Shown here: positions 41,056-49,700 of the stretch, one piece after another | Numbering within the stretch: the stretch's first letter is position 1 | How the letters are laid out: every line of letters begins with the position of its first letter | Assembly (NCBI RefSeq): GCF_000234665.1 | Contig: NC_018323.1 | Coordinates: 224,573-288,572, forward strand | Reading direction: 5' to 3' | From: Leishmania mexicana MHOM/GT/2001/U1103 | Lineage: Eukaryota > Euglenozoa > Kinetoplastea > Trypanosomatida > Trypanosomatidae | DNA: 64,000 nt | Position numbers and translations under genes: made by a program | The notes under the pieces: generated by a model | What the model saw: the letters and a program-made list of their open reading frames with translations, nothing else | Database searches by the model: none | Told to the model about the DNA's origin: nothing

Positions 41056-42768
41056 AGAGAGCTTGAAAGATGCGTGGGGAGAGAGAAGGAAAAGGAAGAA
41101 CAGAACAGAAAACGTTTGGGGTGAGAAGCGTAAGGAGAGTGGCGATGCGTGAAACTTGCGTATTCGCCGTCGCCCCCTCCGTGTCCGTCGTTGGGGTACC
41201 CGTCTGTATCTCTCCCTCTCTTGCGTGCGCTTTGATTCCTCCCTTTCACTCTCTCATTGTCAAGTGCTGTGCGTTCGTGCTTCTGACTTCTGACGTCGTC
41301 ACCGCCGTTATCCGTCGCACCGCAACGGCTCCCCCTCCCCCTTCCCTCCGCGACACGTCCTCAGCTAGATTTCTTTCGATGCTCACTTACCATTTGCTGA
41401 GCATTTTCTTTATTCATGTGTGTGTGCGCGCGTGGGCGTTCTCTTTTTCTTCTCCGCTTTCGCGTTACACGTTTCAAGGAGCAGCGGCTCTCCATGTACT
41501 CGTCCAATGTCTCTGTCTCCCTCTCTCTCTCCCTCTCTCCACCCCGGCCGAGCGTGTGAGTGTGTGTGTGTCGGTGCGTCGGTGTGTGGGCTACAAACAG
41601 GCGAAACACAGAAAATGGAAGGCGAGACGTCTCCGCAGCTGCTCGGTGTCCGTTTTGTTTTGTTTGTTGTTTTTTGGCCCATCTTGCTGCTTCGGTGCAT
41701 GTCTGCGTCTCTCTCTGTGTGTGTGTGTCGAGAGACCGTTTTTTTGTTCTTTGCCTTTGCTCTGTTCCCCCTCCCTTCCCCTTCCTCTCCCTTACTCTCT
41801 TTCTTTCCATGTCATGCTTGCATCGACGACCTCTTCGCCGCCCACTCGCTGCCAGCTCCGCGGTCGCACTCCATGCCTGTATGTGTCTGTGGTGTGTGTG
41901 TGTGTCTGTCGATTTTAGCGATGGAGGGCGTGAAAAAAAAACACCGACGAAAACATACACACACACAGACATAACGTGGGGGGGGCCTACACACGTGCGT
42001 GAACTTGTAGGCGGTCACAAAAATGAAACGTTTTCGTCGCAGCGATGCGCCACGTCTTGCAATTTGTTGCTGGCGGTAGGAAACAACTCTGCCTTCATCC
42101 TTGTCTTAGCCGCCTCTCTTGCTGTTCCCCCCTCCCCCTCCCAGTCTTTCGCTGGCTGGGCTAGCTGGGAAGGCCGTGGTGAGTGGCGAAGGGTCCATGC
42201 GCACCGTACGCCGTTGTTTCCACCACTTGCAGTGCACTTTGCAGTGACGCTCACCACCGCTCCCCACCCCCCCACCCACCCCACCCGTGTGTTATTTCCG
42301 TGGAGGGGCCAGGTTGGTGTGTGGGGGGGGGAGTAGAGGAAGGCAGGGTGCACCATTGGCTGGCAGAGCACCGCCAACCGCTCCAAGCCTAGCGCATCAA
42401 TGTCTGCTGACAGTATCGGCGCGCCGACTATTCGGTGGCGCGCTGCCTGTCTCCCTCGCTGCCTCTTGCTGTCCGCCTTGTCGCTGCGTACGGCTCTCGC
42501 ACTCCTCCCCTCCACTTGCCCTTTCCTCCGCTGACGCCCGTTTCTTTCCTCTGTCTCTCTTTCCTGTCTGACTGTCTTCTACCAACGCCCACGCACGCAC
42601 ACACCGCGCCGGTCCTTCCACCTCCTGGGCACCAACCCGCACATGTTCGGAATAAAAAAAACGTAAAGGCTGATGACGGCCAAACAATCCGCTCCCGCCC
42701 CCCCCCTCCCCCTCCGCCCACTCCCGGCTCGTTCGAAGGACGAGAAGATCGCACTACGGCTGTCCACC

Positions 42769-42784
42769 GTCTCTCCCCTGCTAG
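42769..42784 (+). promoter_or_regulatory. Candidate trans-splice acceptor for the receptor-like gene
   Basis: A C/T tract ends in TAG at 42782-42784. A stronger C-rich tract at 42694-42724 has its first AG at 42737-42738. Both keep the short upstream ORF at 42801 in the leader. Confidence 0.4.
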
Positions 42785-42800
42785 TCAACTAAGGCCTGCT

Positions 42801-42818
42801 ATGCAGAAGGGGTACTAG
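42801..42818 (+). promoter_or_regulatory. Five-codon upstream ORF
   Basis: ATG CAG AAG GGG TAC TAG, ending 41 nt before the main ATG at 42860. It would be in the leader with any of the visible splice acceptors and could reduce translation of the receptor-like protein. Confidence 0.5.
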
Positions 42819-42859
42819 CACAAGCCCACGTAAGAAAAGGAAGACAACGTGAGAGAAGC

Positions 42860-45616
42860 ATGCCCGCATTGACTTCTGCGAAGCATCGCCGCTCAGCGGT
42901 CGCGCTGCTCGCCACTGCTGCCTTCGTCATACTCGTGTGCTTGCTAACCCGCAGCGCAAGCGGTGCAGCAACCGGAAACTCGAGTGGGCTGGTGTGGGTA
43001 ATTCTCACGGACCTCAGCCGCACCACCATGACAGAGGCGTCTCTCTCGGAGGCAATCACGGCCTTCCTAACAAACACATCCGCGACGCACCAGTACCTCA
43101 CCACTCTCTTCCGCCCTGCGCCCATCATCCTCGACACTGGCGGCAATCTCCTCACCGCACTGACGCAGATCACCGTCTTGCTGAATAACCCGCTCACCTT
43201 CCCGAACGTCCTGTTCCTGGCCGAGACGGCCGACGTGTCGGCGTCAGTGGTGGATATGCTGCGGCAGAACGACACGACGTCCGACATCCTCATTGTCTCC
43301 GCCCACTCATCGAACACGCGGCTGTGCGATCCAAAGACGAATCTGCGCACTATGTGCATGGTGCCGCGCGACATGATCAACGTCCGTGGGCTGCTCGAGG
43401 TCGTGTCGAATCAGCTGAGCTGGTACTCCATGAGCCTCGCCCTGAGCAACGACGACTATGGAGACGGCGTCGAACAGGCCGTCACGTCGCAGGTGCAGAC
43501 GGCGTCCACAACGGCAACTATTGTGGCGCACGCATTCGTGAACGGCGCTGCCTCGACGACAGAGGACGATGCTGTCGTCGCCTCCCTCATCAAATACCGC
43601 GCGCGAGGCGTGGGTTGCTTCCTGCGCGAGGCAGAGACGCGTCGCCTGCACGCCGCGGTGGAGCGCAACAGCCGCGCCGCCAACAGCGTCTTTCTCATCG
43701 CATCACGTGAGAGCCTGAACGTGCTGCCAAACCTGACCGGTGACATCAACGGATCCGCGAAGCCGTGGGGTGCCATCTTCGTCTCTGCCTACACGCCTCC
43801 GGCGGAGCTTGTCAGCCAAGGCTTTTTTCCCACGACACGCGGCACCGCCGTGGATGACTACGGCGCCTTCATGCTGAGTCACCTGCTCGATGGCCTTCTC
43901 ATGCTGGACGCTGCAAAGGGGGCGATCGACAACATGTCCGCACTGCGCGCCGTCCGTTTCGGCGGCTACAGCGGCAACGTTGCCTTCGACTCGATCTACT
44001 ACCAGCGCGTCGAGACGGTATTCTCCCTCATCACGACCAGCCACACGGTGCGCAACCCACTCGTGACGTGGACTCTGAAGGACTACTCGTTAGACGCGGA
44101 GCAGGTGAATGTGAACCCGAATGTGACGAGTGCCCTCATTATGGCGTCGCCGCTGCGCACAGCCAAGGTCTGCATGGCGTCACCATCGAACTGCGCGTTC
44201 ACGCAGATGATGATGTCGATGTTGTTTGTGCTTACGGCCCACAACGAGAAGGTCGCCGAGAACGACAGCGACGGCGTCTTCAATTTCTACCCGGTTGCCG
44301 TGAGCACGGGCGCCAGCGGCGTCACGGGGCTGGCGTCGTTGATCCCGATAGCGCGCTCGTGTACAGTGCTCACGGGGCCTGGCTCCGACGCGGTTGTCAT
44401 GGCTGTCACCCCTGTCGTGAACGAGTTTCAGATCCCGCAGCTCGACTACGCCGTCTCGAACGACTACTTCACCGACAACGTGCACACGTATCCGTACTTC
44501 TCGCGGAGCTTGCCAATGAACACCTTTGCGGATGTGGCGGTGACGCAGCTCTGCGTGCACTACGGGTGGGAGCGCGTGATCATCATCACGTCGAACGACC
44601 AGTTCGGCATCTCGCGCGCACAGTCGATGGCGACGAGGATGCAACAGCAGAACCTCTATGTGGAGACGACCTACTACCTCTCCGACGGCGACAACGCCAC
44701 CGTGGCAGACTGCATGGAGAAGATCTACGCCAAGATGGTGAGCCGCATCATCATTCTCATCAACCCATTCACGGCGACCCAGGCGGAGACCTTCTTCCGG
44801 CTCAGCGACTACCTCACCTACATGCGCCAGTACATCTTCTTTATGGACAGCGGGCTCTGCCACGCCGCCGCGGCCTCCGTGAACGGCGATGCACTGCGTC
44901 AGAAACTGCCGAGCTCCATCTGCGTCTACCCCAACGTGACGCAGACCCGTCTGGCGGCACTGAACACTCTCTACACAAGCAGCGACTACGCGACGACGCG
45001 GCAGGAGATGCGCAAGCTCATGAGTGACGGCGGGTTCCTCTCGTCGGTAGAGTCGTGTGACATCAGCTCCATCAGCCCCTACAGTGGCTTCGCCGTGGAC
45101 GCCGGTTACGTCCTGATAGACTCCATCTCTCGCGCCATCGCTGACAATGTCTCGCTGAATGTCGCCGCCCATCTGCTGCCCTACATCCGCAGCACCTCCA
45201 TTGACGAGTTCACTGGCGACTGCACCATCGACTCCACCGGCAACCGCCTCTACGCCGCCTACTCGATCAACATCCAGCCCTTGAACGGCAGCTCGCTTTT
45301 CATCGGCACCTGGAACTCGAAGGCGTCGCCGGCGCTGGAAGTTACGGAGTCGTCGTTTGTGTGGCTGACGAACAGCACCGCCGTACCACTCGACACGTTC
45401 CGGGATGCGTCCTTCGTCCTCAGCACGGCCTTCTCGGCCTCTCCGGGGGCGATAGTCATTTCCATTCTCGGCTTCATCTTCACCATAGCCGTCTTCTCCT
45501 TCTGCTACCGCCACTACCGCATGCAGAAGCTCATTGAACAGGCGCTGGAAGCGAACCAGTTCCCGGTGACGGACGAGGAGCTGCGTTGCCTGCGCGGCAT
45601 CAAGGACGACGTGTAG
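42860..45616 (+). CDS. Receptor-adenylate-cyclase-like surface protein without a cyclase domain
   Basis: Encodes 918 aa. A hydrophobic N-terminal segment (about 12-33) is a signal peptide or anchor. Two bacterial periplasmic-binding-protein-like (Venus flytrap) modules follow. The first (about 40-420) has SMSLALSNDDYGDG and a closing FGGYSGNVAFDS. The second (about 430-830) has VVNEFQIPQLDYAVS, YPYFSRSLPMNTFADVAV and HYGWERVIIITSNDQFG, the ANF-receptor pattern. One membrane helix lies near 863-885, followed by only about 33 cytosolic residues. About ten N-x-S/T sites suit an exported ectodomain. The layout matches trypanosomatid receptor adenylate cyclases up to the membrane, but the catalytic domain is missing and the frame ends cleanly. 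It may be a ligand-binding or decoy receptor, or a dimer partner of true cyclases. A GC-rich spacer follows with no cyclase remnant. Confidence 0.9.
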   Translation: MPALTSAKHRRSAVALLATAAFVILVCLLTRSASGAATGNSSGLVWVILTDLSRTTMTEASLSEAITAFLTNTSATHQYLTTLFRPAPIILDTGGNLLTALTQITVLLNNPLTFPNVLFLAETADVSASVVDMLRQNDTTSDILIVSAHSSNTRLCDPKTNLRTMCMVPRDMINVRGLLEVVSNQLSWYSMSLALSNDDYGDGVEQAVTSQVQTASTTATIVAHAFVNGAASTTEDDAVVASLIKYRARGVGCFLREAETRRLHAAVERNSRAANSVFLIASRESLNVLPNLTGDINGSAKPWGAIFVSAYTPPAELVSQGFFPTTRGTAVDDYGAFMLSHLLDGLLMLDAAKGAIDNMSALRAVRFGGYSGNVAFDSIYYQRVETVFSLITTSHTVRNPLVTWTLKDYSLDAEQVNVNPNVTSALIMASPLRTAKVCMASPSNCAFTQMMMSMLFVLTAHNEKVAENDSDGVFNFYPVAVSTGASGVTGLASLIPIARSCTVLTGPGSDAVVMAVTPVVNEFQIPQLDYAVSNDYFTDNVHTYPYFSRSLPMNTFADVAVTQLCVHYGWERVIIITSNDQFGISRAQSMATRMQQQNLYVETTYYLSDGDNATVADCMEKIYAKMVSRIIILINPFTATQAETFFRLSDYLTYMRQYIFFMDSGLCHAAAASVNGDALRQKLPSSICVYPNVTQTRLAALNTLYTSSDYATTRQEMRKLMSDGGFLSSVESCDISSISPYSGFAVDAGYVLIDSISRAIADNVSLNVAAHLLPYIRSTSIDEFTGDCTIDSTGNRLYAAYSINIQPLNGSSLFIGTWNSKASPALEVTESSFVWLTNSTAVPLDTFRDASFVLSTAFSASPGAIVISILGFIFTIAVFSFCYRHYRMQKLIEQALEANQFPVTDEELRCLRGIKDDV

Positions 45617-45794
45617 GTCACGCAAGAGAAGAAAAGGGAGGCGATGCGGGGGTGCGAGAGAGGAGGAGGAGGCGTGAGGAGTGAGGAGGGGGGTGGGATC
45701 ACATGGATGTGCCACTAAAGCAGACAAGATGAGGAGACAGAAATGCGCGTGTGCTGAGCGGCGTGTGAAGGTGTCGTCCCCCTTTTGGTCTATT

Positions 45795-45816
45795 TGTGTG
45801 TGTGTGTGTGTGTGTG
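45795..45816. repeat. (TG)11 microsatellite
   Basis: A perfect TG run 179 nt after the receptor-like stop codon. Confidence 0.9.
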
Positions 45817-46237
45817 GCGGTGTGCTGATTTTGCTGAGGATGCTCTTGTTGATGCCTTTCGATGGCTGCGTCGCTCACCCCTCCCCCTCCCCCTCCCCCT
45901 CTCTCTGACACGGACACGAGTCGGTTATGCTCGTGTTGCTTGGTGGCATTACTTCGTTCATTATTACTCGAGTGGCCGTCTTCTTGGGCTGTAGTGGTGG
46001 TTGGTAAGTCCTCGTGCGGTGCTGCGCTTGGCGCGTGTGAGCAAATGTCTTTGGTCTGTCACAACCCCGCGCCTTGCACCGCATCACCACCACCTCCCCG
46101 TCCTCCTCCTCCCTAGCACCACCAACACTACTCTGCTTGTTTAACGACGAGGTTTCTCTGCATGTGTGTGTAGTGGAAGCCCCTTGCTTGTGGAGGAGAG
46201 CCGCTAGGGAGCGTCGTCCTCTACCGCAAGCGCTTGT

Positions 46238-46240
<3 letters not shown>

Positions 46241-46279
<39 letters not shown>
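46241..46279. repeat. (GT)19 microsatellite
   Basis: A 39-nt perfect GT run, the longest dinucleotide tract in the window. Confidence 0.95.
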
Positions 46280-46282
<3 letters not shown>

Positions 46283-46484
46283 CGGCGCTCTCACCACCGC
46301 AAAGATGCTCATAGAAAGAAGAGGATGTCTCACCTGTCCTCGTGCTCGTCTTGTGTCTCTGCGAGACACAGGGCATGCCTTCCTGGAAGGACAGATCCGG
46401 CCCCGCAGAAGAGAGATGCATGGCCCCGAGTGCCGTCGCGTGTATGGCGTGGTCGTCAGCACGTCTCCTGTCCAGTGTGTGGGT

Positions 46485-46521
46485 ATCTCTCTCTCCCTCA
46501 CCCCCTTCCTATCGTTCCCAG
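46485..46521 (+). promoter_or_regulatory. Candidate trans-splice acceptor for the helicase gene
   Basis: A C/T tract ends in CAG at 46519-46521. A closer AG is at 46739-46740 after a weak tract; the strongest nearby pyrimidines (46741-46766) have no AG before the start codon. The leader is therefore uncertain. Confidence 0.3.
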
Positions 46522-46767
46522 CGCTCCTCTCCGGGCATGCTCATCACCTCCTCCCCCACCTCTACCACCATCACCGTCGCTGCATCTGTTGTTTATTGGG
46601 GACGAGAGGTTCTTCCGTACGCGCTACCATTGAGTCTAAAGGTAGCAACCGGTGTATCGAGGGGAGCTGCACGTTGCCTCCGCGCCGTACACGCGCACAC
46701 CCAAGCACAACGACTTGAACCGCTCCACCGCGGTTTTCAGCTCTTCCTCTTCTCTCGTTACTGTCCG

Positions 46768-46792
46768 CACACACACACACACACACACACAC
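46768..46792. repeat. (CA)12 microsatellite next to the helicase start
   Basis: A 25-nt CA run ending 7 nt before the ATG at 46800, so it would be part of the mRNA leader. Confidence 0.9.
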
Positions 46793-46799
46793 GTCCGCC

Positions 46800-49700
46800 A
46801 TGTCTTGTAGCCTCAGCACCTTCCCTACGACGAGGCAGGCGTGCCCCATCGCCCCTGTGTCTGCGCTACGTGCGGCAGTGGAGCGGCTACAGCAGCCCGA
46901 CGCCACGGCAGCTGGCGGTGTGGACACGCGGCGGCCCAACTACCTCCTCGATGTTCCCGTCAGCGCCATCGACGTCGATCGCTGGGAGAAGCGGTGGCAG
47001 GAAACGATGAGTGCGGTCTCCCCGTCCTTGCCTTCTCTGGGCGTGGGCACCAAGGGGCAGCTATACTTTCAGCACGCCTCGATTGCGTACGCAGCGCTCA
47101 TGACCGTCGATGAGGCGTCGGCCCCGATGAACGCGCCGTCGACGCGGCGCCTGGCGCCGCTGCCACCGTTTGTGTTCGCTACCGTCAAGGCGCTCCCAAT
47201 GACGCAGCTGCTGAAGATGCGCCGACAGTGGCTGCCGCACCGGCAGCGGTTTGCCGTGCACCAGCAGCGCATGGGCTTTCTTGACGCCGTGTTGAGCCAC
47301 GCTCTCGTGGCCCTCATCGGTCCGGCTGGCAGCGGCCGCACGCTGCAGGTGCCCATTGTGCTCTCCGAGACGGAGGTGCTGAAGCGGGGGCGGCTCATCG
47401 TTGTGAGTGCGAATGCCGCGGCGGCGCGGCTGACGACACTGCGCCTGCGCGAGGAGCGAGGCGAGGATGTGCAGCACTCCCGCACGGTCGCCGCAGCCGT
47501 GCCAAACCATAACGAAACCACCGAGAGCACCAGCGTCGTAGTCACCACCGCGGAGGTGATGCTGCGGCAGCTCCTGTGTGACCCGTGCCTCGAGGACGTC
47601 GGATGTGTCGTCTTCGACGACGCACATCTGCGGAACGAATCGACGGAGTTGTGCCTCTCGCTGCTGCGCGATCTTTTAGCGGTGCAGCAGCAGTGGGAAC
47701 ACCAGCGTGGTGCGCCGGGCGGGTCGGCAGCTGTCTCGTCAGCGAATGGGCCGGCCGCCGGCCCCGATGCAGACACAGCACAGGGCCCCGATGCTGTGCG
47801 GAGGCGCAGGCTGCACGTCGTGTTGAATTGCCCTGATGAGGCGTGCGCGACGACGCTACTGTCCTTCCTTGCGCCATCGCGGTGCACGGCGACCACCTTC
47901 GTGTTGCAGACGGCCCCGACGCTTATGACGGCGAATACCACGTTGTACTTGGAGGAGGCCGTGCAATGGCTGCTGAAAACTGAGAAGGAGGGCAGCTGCC
48001 TTATCAGCGATAGCGCTGCGATGGAAGCGACTCTGGTCTCGTACGCAGAAAACGTGGATGCTGTGGCGCGCATCATGGCCGCCAGTGATGCAGACTTTGC
48101 TCACCCGGCCGCCTTTCGGCGCTACTGGTTGCCGCTCATTCAGCAATGCGTCGATGAGTTTGACAAGGCGGACCGCCACGTGGCTGGTGCGACCGCTGGG
48201 CAGGGCTCGTCGCCGCTCTCAGCGATCGTACTTGTAGCACCCAACAACCACTACGTCCACGTCATTGCCAATGCGATGCGGGAGGCGCAGCGAACGGCGG
48301 CAGAGGGCGATGTAGCGGCGTCGCGGGTGTGCACCGCCCTCGCTGCGGATTCACCGTTTTCGTCGTTCCTGACGGTCGCGCAGCGCACTGCCGTAAAGGA
48401 CGCCTGCCAGCGCTGGATCATTGTCGCGACGAGCGAGCTTAGTCAGTCGGTGCTGCCCTCCGGCTTGGATGTCGGGCTTGTCGTCGACTGTGCGCGCAAC
48501 GGCTACACGACGGTGGACACGACAACCATGGCGGACACCGTGGTGATCGAGTACAGCACCATCGCACAGCTGCGCCATCGCCGCAAGCTAGCCAAGATGA
48601 CGGCGACGGCGTCCCCTGCTGCTGACGGCGACGGCAGCAAGCCCGCTTCGCCAGTGGTGATTCAGTTGATCCCTAAGTCTATCCTGCACGGAGCGCACCA
48701 CCGCCGTCTTAGTGCTGACCCCGCCCAACACATCATTTTCCGTCTTCCCTTTAGCCGCTACGTGCAGGTGTATCAAGTGTTGCAGGCACGGGAGGAGGCG
48801 GCGCTGTCGCAGCGCGCGGCCTTCTCGCTCTCCGCTGCCGGAGGCGCCAACTCGAGCAGTGCGGCTGGTGGTGGACCCTCGATAGCCAGCAAGGTGTCTG
48901 CCGTCCTTGCGTCGCAACTCATTGGCGTGCCTGCTGCGACGGCGACGCGATACGAGGCGGTGCGGCGCATTATGGCTTCGGTGGAGTCGTACCTGCGCGC
49001 CGCCGGGCACCTCGCCGTCGACCACACCGCTGGCTCTCCGGGAATGGGTCAACTCGTGCTGCAGCCAATGGCCGTGCTTTCCCTGTGTCTGCCTGTGCCT
49101 CTGCAGGTGGGGCGACTCCTCATCGTTGGCAGCCTGCTGCGCTCTTCTCTGGCGGCCGTCACGGCGGTGGGTGCGTTGTGGTGCTGCAGCGATCTGCTGT
49201 CGTTGCAGGGTGCCGGCGCTGTGCGCGTGGCGGATGCGTCGGATGCGACACGCGAAGCTGTGGAGGAGCAGGCGGCGCTCTTGACGGAGGCGCGTCTATT
49301 CTTCTCGCGCGACTCGCTCAGCGATGTCGTCAGCGCCTTCCACGTGTATCAGATGTGGTGCTCCACGAAGGCCAAGCAAGAGGCCGAGCGCGATTTTTTG
49401 GAGGAGTGCGGCGTCGCAGGCGAAGTTCTGCAGGCCGTCTTCGACACCCAGGTGCAGCTCTGCATGCTCATGCGAACCTTTGGGCTGCTGCAGCAACCCG
49501 GCGATGGAGACGAGAGCAGTCGCGCCGGCGCTGGGGAGTCTGAGGCAGAGAGGGCTCTACGGGTGTGCGTGGAATCGGTGCAGCAGAGCACGTCCGATAG
49601 CGTGGCGCAGGTGTCGAGTGCGCTTGCTGGTGCGATGGCGGCCCTGTCTCCGGAGGTGGCCACGAGTCGCGCCCTGCACGCGTGCGTCACGGCTGCGCTG

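Larger units (their letters stand above)
41056..42859. other. 1.8 kb spacer
   Basis: No gene is supported. It contains a purine-rich start (41056-41110), C/T-rich blocks with short TG runs (41420-41830), a G-run near 42325-42333, and the pyrimidine tract for the next gene at 42694-42782. Open frames are Cys/Val/Ser/Phe or Arg/Thr/His strings from TG and CT repeats. Confidence 0.65.
45617..46799. other. 1.2 kb spacer with long TG and CA tracts
   Basis: No gene is supported. TG tracts lie at 45795-45816 and 46241-46279, a pyrimidine tract with CAG at 46519-46521, and a CA tract runs almost to the helicase start. No remnant of a cyclase domain was seen after the receptor-like gene. Confidence 0.65.

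Noticed and set aside
44180..45727. 515-codon antisense frame under the receptor-like gene
   Set aside because: Long antisense frames are expected opposite GC-rich codons; the translation is Arg/Val/His/Asp-rich and without domains.
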